Below, in pieces: positions 7,767-16,378 of a stretch of 40,077 nucleotides of DNA. Position numbers and translations under genes: made by a program. Positions within the stretch are counted from its first letter, which is position 1. Each line of letters opens with the position of its first letter. The stretch is from CAZEGC01 sp964511635 (GTDB lineage: Bacteria; Patescibacteriota; Saccharimonadia; Saccharimonadales; Saccharimonadaceae): NCBI GenBank assembly GCA_964511635.1, contig CAZEGC010000003.1:1-40077 (forward strand), written 5' to 3'. Below the pieces are notes generated by a model. The model made no database searches. It was not told the DNA's origin and saw only the letters and a program-made list of their open reading frames with translations.

Positions 7767-9053
7767 ATGAAAGAAGTATTGGTAGGTCTAGTTAGGAAGC
7801 TACTTCCGAAGCGCGCTATTCGGGCGCTAGAGGAGGTGTATAGGCGGGGCAGGGTGAAGATAATTTCATGGTATTACGGCCACCCAGCTAGAGGCTTAAA
7901 GGTGATTGCAGTTACCGGCACAAACGGCAAAACGACTACGGCGTGCTTTATTAACGAAATATTGAAAGAGGCCGGTCATAAAACTGCCATGTTTACGACA
8001 GCGCTGATTGAAATTAATGGCAAGCAGACTCTAAACGATATGAACGTAACCGTTGCTAGCACGACCCGCATGCAGCGGTTTTTTCGTGAAGCAAAGCGTG
8101 GGAAGGTTGACTTTGTTATTTTAGAAATAACTAGCCATTCATTGCATCAGCATAAACTAGCTACAGTGCCAATTGAGGCGGCTATTATGACTAATTTGAC
8201 CCAAGACCATTTGGATTATCATAAAACAATGCAGCAGTACGCTGCTGCTAAGGGAAGATTATTTGCCAAGAAACCCAGGTACATAGTATTAAATCGTGAT
8301 GATGAATGGTTCGAGTTTTTTGACACCTTTAGCGCAAAAGAGCACAAGATTACATATGGTACGCACGATGAGTCCGAAGCATGCATAGATCACATTAAAT
8401 TATATAAAAAGGGCAGTGAAGCCACGGTTGTAATTGATCATCAGACAAAGCTCGATATGGCTACCGCGTTATCTGGAAAGTTCAATGTTCATAATATGGT
8501 TGCAGCCGCTTCAATGGCATACCTACTAGGGGTTCGTGCTAATGACATTATTGAAGGAGCTGCCAACTTAGACTACATCCCCGGGCGGTTTGAGCGAGTG
8601 GTGGATAACAAGCAGTATGACGTAATTGTTGATTACGCACACACCCCAGATGCGCTTGAAAAGCTACTAGAAGCAGCTAGGTCTTTAACTAAAAACCGGA
8701 TCATTTTAGTTTTTGGTGCATGCGGCGATCGAGACAAGGGCAAGCGCCCGATTATGGGTGAAATTGCAGCTCGCGGTGCTGACCGAATCATTTTGACTGA
8801 CGAAGAAAGCTATAACGAGGACCCAGCTGAAATTAGGTCTCATTTGCGAGAGGGCATTGAAGGTGCTGGCGGTGACGCGAAGCTTACTGAAATTCCCGAC
8901 AGGGAAGCAGCCATAGAAAAAGCCCTTTCAATTGCAAAAAAAGATGACACAGTCCTTATCACTGGTATGGGGCATGAGCAGTACCGAGTAGTGAACGGCA
9001 AACGCATTCCATGGAACGATGGCGAGGCGGTGCGGAAAATACTTAGCAAGTAG
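7767..9053 (+). CDS. MurE-like Mur ligase lacking the N-terminal domain
   Basis: An ATP-dependent amide ligase of 428 residues, clearly of the Mur ligase family. The P-loop TGTNGKTTT is at about residues 50-58, followed by the VASTTR region, ILEITSHSLHQHKL, the TNLTQDHLDYHKT segment, the presumably carbamylated lysine in AAAKGRLF, and a C-terminal domain with DYAHTPDAL and FGACGDRDKGKRPIMGEIA. In true MurE the P-loop comes after a UDP-MurNAc-binding domain of roughly 100 residues; here only about 45 mostly basic residues precede it. The DNPR motif that selects diaminopimelate is replaced by EESY. The substrate is therefore uncertain: a peptidoglycan stem-peptide step is likely, but the nucleotide-sugar contacts must differ. 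Its end is one base from the convergent FemAB gene, also a wall-peptide enzyme. Confidence 0.85.
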   Translation: MKEVLVGLVRKLLPKRAIRALEEVYRRGRVKIISWYYGHPARGLKVIAVTGTNGKTTTACFINEILKEAGHKTAMFTTALIEINGKQTLNDMNVTVASTTRMQRFFREAKRGKVDFVILEITSHSLHQHKLATVPIEAAIMTNLTQDHLDYHKTMQQYAAAKGRLFAKKPRYIVLNRDDEWFEFFDTFSAKEHKITYGTHDESEACIDHIKLYKKGSEATVVIDHQTKLDMATALSGKFNVHNMVAAASMAYLLGVRANDIIEGAANLDYIPGRFERVVDNKQYDVIVDYAHTPDALEKLLEAARSLTKNRIILVFGACGDRDKGKRPIMGEIAARGADRIILTDEESYNEDPAEIRSHLREGIEGAGGDAKLTEIPDREAAIEKALSIAKKDDTVLITGMGHEQYRVVNGKRIPWNDGEAVRKILSK

Positions 9054-9054
9054 C

Positions 9055-10092
9055 CTAGTAATAGTTTTCGTGATGGCGCATGAAGTGAATCTTTTTCGCA
9101 GCTTTCGAGCCAAATTTGAGCCAAATTTTATAGGCCAGTGGGCGTATCGGCAAATCATAGACACCGACATAGTCCGTAACTTGCTTATTAAAGCTAGTTT
9201 TAAAGCGTCCTAAGCCATAATATGGATGGCTGGTGTCCTTGACTAGGTCTGATGGGGGAGTGCCGCTTAGATCGTGGCTAGTGGCGCCGTTTTCTTTAGC
9301 CCACTGTATGACATGCCACTGCAGGTAGTGGCTAGCGCCATACACTGGTCGCGCGCGAACGCTAGCACCGTCTTTGTAAGTCGCCTTTTTCCCAAAAACT
9401 AAGCCGTAAGCCGCTGCAACTAGTTTATTGTCTGCATAGGCAAAAAACATCTGACCGGCTCCGGAGTGTTCAAAAAGTTGCCAGAATTTTTTGTAATAAT
9501 CAAAGCTCCGGATGCTGAATGAGTCTTTGGCGGTTTCGCTTAAAAGTTTAAACATTTTATGGCAGTTTTCATCACTACTATCGACTCGCTCTACTGTTAC
9601 ACCATCACGTTCGCCGCGCCTGATGGCATGACGACCTTTTTGATTAAGGCTTTTCATAACCGTATCCAGGCTGGGTTCAATGTTTATGACAACGGTCGCA
9701 TCGGGCTGAATGTGGCCAGCCGGCTTCAGGCTTAGTTTTAGTAAGTCTAGCTTTGTTTCGTCAGTTTTGGTTAGCTCTGGCTCTATTTTTAATAAAAATA
9801 CTTTGTTTTTCCTGGCTAGATCTGACAAGGCTGATACAAGTTCAGGTAGGTCTAGGGACCTGACTACGCCAGGACCTTTTGGTACGTACCACAACTTTCC
9901 CAGCAGGGGTGCGGTTTTTTCCAGCACAGTAACGGCAAGTTTATCTGCCATTAAGTATCGTGGTGTCCAGCCGCCGAGTTGTTTAACTTTAGAAAATTCT
10001 AAACTTTGCAAAACATTTCCACCATCAGGGTTGCTGATAATTTGATTGTTCCACTCATTTATTTCTACGTCTGATGCAAACCGTAATTTCAT
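9055..10092 (-). CDS. FemAB/FemX-family peptidyltransferase
   Basis: A 345-residue FemABX-type protein with the two-lobed GNAT-like architecture of the family. These enzymes use aminoacyl-tRNA to add residues to the stem peptide of lipid II, making interpeptide bridges; some relatives act on other substrates. Recognisable segments are WTPRYLMADKLAV, LWYVPKGPGV (about 71-80), NQKGRHAIRRGERDGVTV (a conserved basic patch), LLSETAKDSFSIRSFDYYKKFW and the C-terminal GATSHDLSGTPPSD...GLGRFKTSF segment. The start is placed at 10092 because TACAAT on the minus strand is six bases upstream; the frame extends 15 codons further. The product of the convergent MurE-like ligase could supply its peptide acceptor (inference). 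Confidence 0.85.
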   Translation of the reverse strand: MKLRFASDVEINEWNNQIISNPDGGNVLQSLEFSKVKQLGGWTPRYLMADKLAVTVLEKTAPLLGKLWYVPKGPGVVRSLDLPELVSALSDLARKNKVFLLKIEPELTKTDETKLDLLKLSLKPAGHIQPDATVVINIEPSLDTVMKSLNQKGRHAIRRGERDGVTVERVDSSDENCHKMFKLLSETAKDSFSIRSFDYYKKFWQLFEHSGAGQMFFAYADNKLVAAAYGLVFGKKATYKDGASVRARPVYGASHYLQWHVIQWAKENGATSHDLSGTPPSDLVKDTSHPYYGLGRFKTSFNKQVTDYVGVYDLPIRPLAYKIWLKFGSKAAKKIHFMRHHENYY

Positions 10093-10098
10093 ATAGTT

Positions 10099-10107
10099 AT
10101 TGTAGCA
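10099..10107 (-). promoter_or_regulatory. Extended -10 of the FemAB gene
   Basis: On the minus strand TGC-TACAAT is followed by six bases and the ATG at 10092, with no Shine-Dalgarno. Confidence 0.55.
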
Positions 10108-10194
10108 TTCAGAAATTATCAGGGGCATTATGGGCATAGATATTATCTGTAATTTAACAAGCCCACCCTACTAAAAGTAGCAATTAAGCCTAAA

Positions 10195-10221
10195 TTAGCA
10201 CTCGGGACTTGCAAGTGCTAG
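10195..10221 (+). promoter_or_regulatory. CIRCE operator (HrcA-binding)
   Basis: TTAGCACTC, nine bases, then AAGTGCTAG. The CIRCE consensus is TTAGCACTC-N9-GAGTGCTAA, so the left arm is perfect and the right arm has two mismatches. It lies 48 bases before groES. HrcA repression with heat-shock release is the known role; hrcA is not in the window. Confidence 0.9.
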
Positions 10222-10269
10222 AAATTTTAATTAAACTAGGTATGTAGATTATAAAAAGGAGGAAATTTA

Positions 10270-10533
10270 ATGAGTACACCAATAAAACCTCTGGCTGATC
10301 GCGTAGTAGCGGTGCGTGAAGAAGCCGAAACGAAAACTGCTAGCGGCCTGTACCTTCCAGATAGTGCCAAGGAAAAGCCGGTATACGCTAGGGTAGTGGC
10401 TGTGGGGCCAGACGTAAAAACCGTTAAGGTAAAGGACCGGATTGTCTATAAAGAGTATTCAACGACCGAACTTACCGTAGAAGACAGCGAGTACCTGATT
10501 GTCAAAGAAGAAGATATTCTAGCAACCATCTAA
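10270..10533 (+). CDS. groES: Co-chaperonin GroES
   Basis: An 87-residue co-chaperonin that caps the GroEL ring during protein folding. The N-terminal IKPLADRVVAV, the mobile-loop region ETKTASGLYLPDSAKEKP (about 18-35), the VVAVGPD turn and the C-terminal YLIVKEEDILATI are all typical, though it is slightly shorter than the usual 94-97 residues. AAGGAGG (10257-10263) six bases upstream of the ATG is a strong ribosome binding site. It is co-transcribed with groEL, 21 bases downstream, under CIRCE control. Confidence 0.97.
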   Translation: MSTPIKPLADRVVAVREEAETKTASGLYLPDSAKEKPVYARVVAVGPDVKTVKVKDRIVYKEYSTTELTVEDSEYLIVKEEDILATI

Positions 10534-10554
10534 CAAAAGAGGAGAGGACATTAA

Positions 10555-12204
10555 ATGGCTAAAAAAGTTTTTTACGATGATGATGCCCGCGAGCGAGTGC
10601 TTGGTGGGGCTAAGACGCTTTATGATGCGGTCAAGGTAACCTACGGACCTAAGGGGCGAAACGTAGTAATTGCCAAAGGGTACGGCGGCCCAACCGTGAC
10701 TCATGACGGGGTGACTGTAGCCGAAAGTGTGGAGCTGCCAGAAGAAGACGACGAAAAGCTTGGATACAAAGTAGGTGCCGAACTTATTAAGCAGGCTGCG
10801 AGTAAGCTTAATAAAGTTGCAGGGGATGGAACAACAACCGTAACTGTTTTGACCTATAGCATCCTAAAAGAAGCTAACCGCTTGATTGCAGCTGGACACA
10901 ACCCACAAGAGCTTCGAAAGGGAATTGAAGCTGCTGGAGCTGAGGTTGTACGTCAACTAGAGGGTATGAGCGAAAGCATCGAAGGCAAGAGTGACCGGGT
11001 GGCCGAAGTCGCAACTATTTCAGCTGGTGACGAACAAATTGGAAAACTTATTGCTGACGTGATTGAAAAAGTTGGCAAAGACGGTGTTGTAACGGTAGAG
11101 GCCGGGCAAGGACTAGAGCTAGAGGCCGAAGTGGTTGAAGGATTTAGCCTTGATCGTGGTTACGTCAGTCCGTTCTTTGTAACTGATGTAAATCGCCAGG
11201 AAGCAGCTTTTGATAAGCCGGCGATTGTAATTACTGATAAAAAACTCTCAACTGTTGGTGAAATTTCTCCAATTTTTGAAAAATTAGTTAATGCGGGCAA
11301 AAAAGATATCGTTTTAATTGCTGATGAAGTTGAGGGCGACGCTTTGAGCTTCCTCGTTCTAAACAAGCTTCGCGGAGGACTAAACGTAGTGGCGGTGAAG
11401 GCACCTGCTTTTGGTGATCGACGCAAGGAAGTGCTAGCAGACATCGCAACATTAACCGGTGCTACAGTGGTCAGCGAAGACCGCGCTATGACGCTTGAAA
11501 ATGCTGATCTAGATATTGTCGGATCTGCTAGGAAAGTTATTGTCGGCAAAGACGAAACTACTATTATCGAAGGCGGCGGCAAGGCAACTGACATTAAGGG
11601 TCGCATCACCCAGATTGTAGCCCAGGCTAAAAACAGCACCAGCGAATACGACCGTGAACAGTATGACAAGCGCGCCGCAGCATTGAGCGGTAAGGTCGCG
11701 GTCATCAAAGTTGGTGGTGCCAGCGAAACTGAAATCGACGAGAAAAAATTCCGCGTTGATGATGCTGTAGCGGCTACCAAAGCGGCACTTGCCGAGGGAA
11801 TTGTGGCTGGTGGTGGCGTAACGCTAGTTAACCTAGCAGCTAGTATCAAGACTGACGGGGCAGACTCAATCTCAGCCGGTCGTCAAATCTTGAAGAATGC
11901 TCTTCGTGAACCGTTCCTGCAGATTACTAAAAACGCAGGTCTTAATTCTGAAGCCTTGCTAGCAGAGGTAGAGCGCGCCAAAGCTGGTCAGGGTGTCAAT
12001 GTTATGACTCCTGAAAAAGGCTTGGTAGACGTCAAGAAAGCTGGCGTTATCGACCCAGCCCGCGTCACCAAAGAAGCGGTTCAGAATTCAGTTTCAATCG
12101 CCTCAACTGCTGCAACTATGGGCGCCCTAGTGGTTGAAATTCCAGAGCCAGAAACTCCAGCTGCTGGTGGTGGTGGAATGCCTGGTGGCATGATGGGAAT
12201 GTAG
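10555..12204 (+). CDS. groEL: Chaperonin GroEL
   Basis: A 549-residue chaperonin that forms the ATP-driven folding ring. Seen in order: TYGPKGRNVVI (ATP site, about 28-38), VAGDGTTTVTVL (about 83-94), the apical domain with EVVEGFSLDRGYVSPFFV, VEGDALSFLVLNKLRG, VKAPAFGDRRKEVLADIATLTG, and VAGGGVTLVN (about 410) in the second equatorial half. The C-terminus ends in the GGMPGGMMGM repeat that projects into the ring cavity. AGAGGAGAGG precedes the ATG. A strong stem-loop follows at 12234-12266. Confidence 0.98.
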   Translation: MAKKVFYDDDARERVLGGAKTLYDAVKVTYGPKGRNVVIAKGYGGPTVTHDGVTVAESVELPEEDDEKLGYKVGAELIKQAASKLNKVAGDGTTTVTVLTYSILKEANRLIAAGHNPQELRKGIEAAGAEVVRQLEGMSESIEGKSDRVAEVATISAGDEQIGKLIADVIEKVGKDGVVTVEAGQGLELEAEVVEGFSLDRGYVSPFFVTDVNRQEAAFDKPAIVITDKKLSTVGEISPIFEKLVNAGKKDIVLIADEVEGDALSFLVLNKLRGGLNVVAVKAPAFGDRRKEVLADIATLTGATVVSEDRAMTLENADLDIVGSARKVIVGKDETTIIEGGGKATDIKGRITQIVAQAKNSTSEYDREQYDKRAAALSGKVAVIKVGGASETEIDEKKFRVDDAVAATKAALAEGIVAGGGVTLVNLAASIKTDGADSISAGRQILKNALREPFLQITKNAGLNSEALLAEVERAKAGQGVNVMTPEKGLVDVKKAGVIDPARVTKEAVQNSVSIASTAATMGALVVEIPEPETPAAGGGGMPGGMMGM

Positions 12205-12233
12205 CTCTAGTAGGTAACTAGGGTAAACCCACA

Positions 12234-12266
12234 AAATAAATCCCGCTAAGTAGGCGGGATTTATTT
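12234..12266 (+). terminator. Bidirectional rho-independent terminator
   Basis: A perfect 13-bp stem, AAATAAATCCCGC pairing with GCGGGATTTATTT, with a 7-base loop. The A/T-rich outer stem gives a U-rich tail on either strand, so it can end both groEL (plus) and the 12283-12753 gene (minus). Confidence 0.9.
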
Positions 12267-12282
12267 ATTGGTCATGAAGTTT

Positions 12283-12753
12283 TTAGGCGGCTGGTTGCTG
12301 ACTTTTACCCGATAGGTAGTCGATCTCTTTAATTATATCTAGCAGGGCTTGAGCGCGCTTGGCTTCGTCCTCGATTGCCTTGGCAGCTTCGTGAGCTGGC
12401 GCGATTAGTTCGCGATCATCAGTTGATCGAAGTAGTAGCAGGTAGGTGTCAAATTTTTCATCAGCTGGTACGTTTAGCTTATCGACCAGTGGACGAAGTT
12501 CTTGGATTGCTTCACCTTTGACGGCTTCAAGGTCACTGTCCTGGGGGGTTACACCGGGTGCAATTGGCGCAGAACTATTAACGTCCGGGCTCGCGGAGGC
12601 TGGGTCATCCTGTGCGGGCACTGGAGGCTCCGGTGTCTGGAGCGACTGGTCATCTGCAGCATCGTCGGCTTGCTGATTGACCCCCGCTAGAACCTTAGCT
12701 AATTCTTGATCGTCACTGATTGTTTCTGGTGTTTGTTGCGATTGAATGTTCAT
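12283..12753 (-). CDS. Acidic hypothetical protein with disordered N-terminus
   Basis: A 156-residue protein, not recognised. Residues 1-75 are rich in Gln, Pro, Asp, Ser and Ala and look disordered; residues 78-150 look helical (EAIQELRPLVDKLN, a DTYLLLLRSTDDREL segment, and AHEAAKAIEDEAKRAQALLDIIKEID). There are no cysteines and no membrane segments, so it is probably cytosolic. AGGGGTGGG lies just before the ATG. It is divergent from the isomerase gene and convergent with groEL. A binding or scaffold role is possible but unsupported. Confidence 0.65.
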   Translation of the reverse strand: MNIQSQQTPETISDDQELAKVLAGVNQQADDAADDQSLQTPEPPVPAQDDPASASPDVNSSAPIAPGVTPQDSDLEAVKGEAIQELRPLVDKLNVPADEKFDTYLLLLRSTDDRELIAPAHEAAKAIEDEAKRAQALLDIIKEIDYLSGKSQQPAA

Positions 12754-12841
12754 TGCCCACCCCTAGTTTTTATTCTTATGATTATTTTACCAATACTGTA
12801 TCATATATAAGTAAGAACTAGCAAGATAGAGAGGGATGAAA

Positions 12842-13882
12842 ATGCTCGATGATTTAAAGGTAATTAACCAGCATGATAGCGATGGGGCATTGGCGGTTGC
12901 TGCAGCCCAGGCGGACCAGGCGCTGTTTGATGCCCAGGTTCAGAACCCAGACTTTGATAAGCGCCAGATTAATAACATCGTTATTACTGGAATGGGGGGC
13001 TCGGCACTGGCGGCATTAATAGCTAAGTCATGGTTAGGCCCACGGCTACGAGTGCCGATTGAGGTTATCCGTACGTACAGCTTGCCACATTACATCAGCG
13101 AAAATACCTTGGTTATTGCCAGCAGTTATTCTGGCAACACTGAAGAAACTATTAGCGCGTTTGGCCAGGCAGTGGAGCGAGGATCCCAACTAGCAGCTGT
13201 TTCAGCTGGGGGCAAGCTAATAGATACTGCCAAGGAGGGAGGCGCTGCCTACGTACAGCTACCCTCAGGTTTGCAGCCACGAATGGGCGCAATATATAAC
13301 CTACGGGCATTAGTAAGGCTACTGGTTCATTTTAATTTAGTAGATAGCTCTGCGTACGATGAAATTGCGGCAACGGCAAGTTGGCTAAAAAGTGAAACTA
13401 GCTCCTGGGCAGCAGAAGTAACAACTGATAAAAATTATGCCAAGCAGCTAGCGCTACTCTCAGCAGGGAAGACGCCGATATTTTATGCTGGGAGCCTGAT
13501 GGCGCCCGTGGCTTATAAATGGAAAATTAGCTGGAATGAAAATGCCAAAAATGTAGCATTTTTTAGCGAACTGCCTGAATTTAACCACAATGAGTTTATC
13601 GGCTGGACTTCGCACCCGATTGAAAAGCCCTTTGAAGTGTTTGACCTGGTGAGTAGCCTAGAGCATCCACAAATTTTAAAACGATTTGAAGTGACGGATC
13701 GGTTACTTAGCGGTAAGCGACCAAAGTCGACAGCGGTTAACCTCGAAGGTGAGAGTGTGATTGCGCAGATGTTGTGGGGGAGTATTCTAGCAGATTTTGC
13801 TAGTATCTATACGGCTATTTTAAACGGTGTCAACCCTACGCCCGTGCCGTTGATCGAAAAGTTAAAGCAAGAACTAAATTAA
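12842..13882 (+). CDS. Bifunctional phosphoglucose/phosphomannose isomerase
   Basis: A 346-residue SIS-domain protein of the archaeal/bacterial PGI/PMI family, which interconverts fructose 6-phosphate with glucose 6-phosphate and mannose 6-phosphate. The N-terminal SIS domain shows ITGMGGSALAA (about 48-58), SSYSGNTEET (about 98-107) and the family signature PSGLQPRMGA; the C-terminal domain has FNHNEFIGW and ends NPTPVPLIEKLK, carrying the catalytic His/Lys region. GAGAGGG (12829-12835) is six bases from the ATG at 12842 but abuts the ATG at 12836, so 12842 is the better start. It is divergent from the acidic protein and ends three bases from the convergent ABC permease. Confidence 0.9.
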   Translation: MLDDLKVINQHDSDGALAVAAAQADQALFDAQVQNPDFDKRQINNIVITGMGGSALAALIAKSWLGPRLRVPIEVIRTYSLPHYISENTLVIASSYSGNTEETISAFGQAVERGSQLAAVSAGGKLIDTAKEGGAAYVQLPSGLQPRMGAIYNLRALVRLLVHFNLVDSSAYDEIAATASWLKSETSSWAAEVTTDKNYAKQLALLSAGKTPIFYAGSLMAPVAYKWKISWNENAKNVAFFSELPEFNHNEFIGWTSHPIEKPFEVFDLVSSLEHPQILKRFEVTDRLLSGKRPKSTAVNLEGESVIAQMLWGSILADFASIYTAILNGVNPTPVPLIEKLKQELN

Positions 13883-13885
13883 GCC

Positions 13886-15124
13886 TTACTGAGCTTGACG
13901 CAGGGACTCGATAGGATTTTTATTAGCAGCCCGAAGAGCAGGGTATAGTCCAAAAATTGTTCCGACAACTATAGATACTCCTAATGAAACGCCTAGTATC
14001 ACCCATGAAAATACCGGATCAAATGGCAGAAAACTGCTGACTAAAAAGGCTGAGATATAGCCCAGTATGTAGCCCCCAACTCCGCCACTTATACTCATAG
14101 CGAGCGACTCTATTAAAAATTGCCAGGTTATGTGAGTATTGGATGCACCAAGTGATTTTCGGATACCGATTTCACGAGTGCGTTCGGCTACGTTAACCAA
14201 CATGATATTCATGATGCCAATGCCGCCAACAACTAGTGAAATACTGGCAATAATTACATTAATACCAGTTACGGCCTGAAAAAGCTCATTGCTGGGCCTG
14301 GCGATGTCATCACCAGAGAGGATTGTAAAATCTTTTTCGTTTTTGTGGTTACCAAGCAGTGATTCATGGGCTTTTTCGATAGCATCATCTAGCTGGCTTG
14401 CGCTGCTGGCTTGGATGTTGATTTGTTGAATTTGAGCCACGCCCTGGTTAAATTCCTTGCCAGCATCTAGGCTAATTATAGCGGTTGAATCAAAGTCCAC
14501 GTTGTTATAGTTAATTGGGTTAGTAGTGTCAATCGTTCCAATTACCCTGAACCTTTGATCGCGTATTGAGAAAATTTTACCAATTGAATGTTCGGTGCCA
14601 AATAAATCAATTGATAGCTGCTTTCCAATCACAGCAGTGTTTTTGCTGGTGACGTCATCTAGAAACTGACCATCATAAATTTTAAGATTTGATACGTCAA
14701 CTAGTGCAGGATTGGTAGCAAGGACGCTACGACCGCGCAGTTCGCTTTCGCCATTAACGCTCATGCGAGCAGTAAGTGACATTAGTGGGCTGACAGCAGA
14801 TACTTCATCAAGTTCTCTTAGGCTAGCTACGTCCTGCTCTGTTAGTGGACTAGCGGCGTAACTCATCGAACCTACCGGAGTGGTGAGGCTTTTGAGGCTG
14901 GTGGAAGGCGTAGCCATGCCAGCGGGTCGTATGATTGCAATGTTGCCATCCAGGCTAGATACCTGCTTTTCAACCACTCGGACAGCGCCACCCCCTAGTG
15001 ACATCAAAAATGTGATGCTAGCGACCCCTACAGTTACCCCTAATATGGTTAGCGCAGTTCGCATACGAGTTGAACCAAGTGACTGCATGGCGTTCTGAAC
15101 GTGGTTTATTAGCAGGAGGCGCAT
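13886..15124 (-). CDS. MacB/FtsX-type ABC transporter permease
   Basis: A 412-residue membrane subunit of a type VII (mechanotransmission) ABC system. It has one N-terminal membrane helix (about 20-45, with LTILGVTVGVASITFLMSLG), a large extracytoplasmic MacB_PCD domain (about 50-270) and three C-terminal helices forming the FtsX core (about 285-400), including the conserved VNVAERTREIGIRKSLGAS. Such systems export peptides or act on envelope lipoproteins and wall hydrolases; here the substrate is unknown. It directly follows its ATPase, whose stop codon region overlaps this start. Confidence 0.9.
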   Translation of the reverse strand: MRLLLINHVQNAMQSLGSTRMRTALTILGVTVGVASITFLMSLGGGAVRVVEKQVSSLDGNIAIIRPAGMATPSTSLKSLTTPVGSMSYAASPLTEQDVASLRELDEVSAVSPLMSLTARMSVNGESELRGRSVLATNPALVDVSNLKIYDGQFLDDVTSKNTAVIGKQLSIDLFGTEHSIGKIFSIRDQRFRVIGTIDTTNPINYNNVDFDSTAIISLDAGKEFNQGVAQIQQINIQASSASQLDDAIEKAHESLLGNHKNEKDFTILSGDDIARPSNELFQAVTGINVIIASISLVVGGIGIMNIMLVNVAERTREIGIRKSLGASNTHITWQFLIESLAMSISGGVGGYILGYISAFLVSSFLPFDPVFSWVILGVSLGVSIVVGTIFGLYPALRAANKNPIESLRQAQ

Positions 15125-15984
15125 TACTTTTTCCTTCCTTTAGCTAGCTTGCGACGAGGTGTACGGCGTTTTTTAGATGACGGCTTGCTGGTCGTTTTCT
15201 TGGTTTTTATAGGGGCATGCTCATCAGTTTCAGTTGCAACATACGTATCTAGGCGGCGCTTAGAAGCTGAGTCTTTCTTAGGTTCAGGGTGTTTAGTGTC
15301 GCTATTAATTTGACCATCCAGCATGTGAATAACTCGACTAGCGTAAGTAGTAAGGGCTGGGTTGTGAGTCACCATTACAATTGTATTGCCTCGCTTATGA
15401 ATGTCAGATAGCTCATGCATTATGATGTGGCTAGCTTTAGAGTCTAAGTTGCCAGTTGGTTCATCGGCTAAAATTATTGATGGTTCGTTGACTAGTGCCC
15501 TTGCTATAGCCACTCGCTGTGTCTGTCCACCAGAAAGCTGCCATGGCATGTAATATTCACGCTCTTGCAGGTGGAATAGCTTTAACATCTTACTAGCCAT
15601 TACAAGGCGTTTGGTTTTTCTAATACCTTTATAGGTAAGTGGTAGTGCCACATTTTCAATCACGTTCAGGCGCGGAATAAGGTTAAAGTTTTGAAACACC
15701 ACACCTATTTGTTTGGACCTGATAGCAGCGTGACGTCTGGCGCTGAGTCGCTCAACTGACTTACCTTCGAGTAAATACTCGCCGTCATTTGCACGGTCAA
15801 GCAATCCTAGGATGTTGAGCAGAGTGGTCTTGCCGCACCCGCTAGGACCCATAATGGCTACAAATTCACCCTTTTCAATAACTAAATTAATACCGTCTAA
15901 GACGGTATTTTCTGCGTCGCCGACTCCGAATGTTTTGGTCAGTCCACGCAGTTCTATGACCGGTGTGCTCGCATTTTTTGACAT
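15124..15984 (-). CDS. ABC transporter ATP-binding protein (MacB/LolD type)
   Basis: A 286-residue ATPase that drives the adjacent permease. All motifs are intact: Walker A GPSGCGKTT (about 45-53), Q-loop QNFNLIP, signature LSGGQTQR, Walker B ILADEPTGNLD and the switch histidine in VTHN. About 60 extra residues follow the ABC domain, ending in a very basic Lys/Arg-rich tail (TSKPSSKKRRTPRRK) not present in typical LolD; it may contact membrane phospholipid or nucleic acid. On the minus strand TATACT (16001-15996) is 11 bases before the ATG, so the leader is at most a few bases. Confidence 0.93.
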   Translation of the reverse strand: MSKNASTPVIELRGLTKTFGVGDAENTVLDGINLVIEKGEFVAIMGPSGCGKTTLLNILGLLDRANDGEYLLEGKSVERLSARRHAAIRSKQIGVVFQNFNLIPRLNVIENVALPLTYKGIRKTKRLVMASKMLKLFHLQEREYYMPWQLSGGQTQRVAIARALVNEPSIILADEPTGNLDSKASHIIMHELSDIHKRGNTIVMVTHNPALTTYASRVIHMLDGQINSDTKHPEPKKDSASKRRLDTYVATETDEHAPIKTKKTTSKPSSKKRRTPRRKLAKGRKK

Positions 15985-16054
15985 TTCTTATATCTAGTAT
16001 ACTAATATTCTTTACAAGTTCGCAACCGCAATTACAAGTCAATTGCACAACTGA

Positions 16055-16060
16055 TATAAT
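16055..16060 (+). promoter_or_regulatory. -10 box of tRNA-Ser
   Basis: TGA-TATAAT lies nine bases before the first base of the tRNA. It matches the extended -10 pattern seen at protein genes in this window. Confidence 0.6.
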
Positions 16061-16069
16061 AATGCGAGT

Positions 16070-16159
16070 GGAGAGGTGACCGAGCGGTTGAAGGTGCACG
16101 CTTGGAAAGCGTGTGTGCGAGCAATCGTACCCAGGGTTCGAATCCCTGTCTCTCCGCCA
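16070..16159 (+). tRNA. tRNA-Ser(GGA)
   Basis: A 90-base class II tRNA. The acceptor stem GGAGAGG pairs with TCTCTCC (last pair G-U). The D arm follows TGACCGAGCGG, the anticodon loop CTTGGAAAG carries GGA, and a long variable arm precedes the T arm CAGGGTTCGAATCCCTG. The discriminator is G and CCA is encoded in the DNA. It reads serine codons TCC/TCT. A terminator hairpin starts at its last base. Confidence 0.97.
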
Positions 16160-16196
16160 AATAAATATACCGACCATCTGGTCGGTATATTTATTT
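16159..16196 (+). terminator. tRNA-Ser terminator
   Basis: A perfect 17-bp stem (16159-16175 with 16180-16196) and a 4-base loop ATCT. The outer part is A/T only, so the 3' arm ends in a U-rich run. Confidence 0.9.
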
Positions 16197-16312
16197 ACGG
16201 CAGAACAGGCGACCGAGAACCCGTTCCTTTGCAGGACAAAAGAGGGGTCGGCGAAGTGCAGCGAAATAAAAATGTGTTTACATATTTTTGCAAGCAAACG
16301 AAGGAGCGAGTC

Positions 16313-16341
16313 GCGCGAGCGATATCCCTGTCTCTCCGCCA
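16313..16341 (+). pseudogene. Relic of tRNA-Ser 3' end
   Basis: Bases 16324-16341 repeat the last 18 bases of the tRNA (16142-16159: T-stem 3' strand, acceptor 3' strand, G and CCA). Just upstream GCGCGAGCGAT resembles the GTGCGAGCAAT of the tRNA variable arm, with about 16 bases of the T arm missing between. The 5' half is absent, so this cannot be a tRNA. No gene is seen in 16197-16312. Confidence 0.7.
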
Positions 16342-16378
16342 TTAAAATACGCTGGCCATTTGGTCGGCGTATTTTAAT
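16341..16378 (+). terminator. Second, covarying copy of the tRNA terminator
   Basis: A 17-bp stem with two G-U pairs and a 4-base loop (16341-16357 with 16362-16378). It has the same length, loop size and GGTCGG arm core as the first terminator, but different paired bases, so structure was kept while sequence changed. Confidence 0.8.

Noticed and set aside
11160..11849. 229-codon minus-strand ORF inside groEL
   Set aside because: It is antisense to the conserved chaperonin sequence and is a composition artefact.
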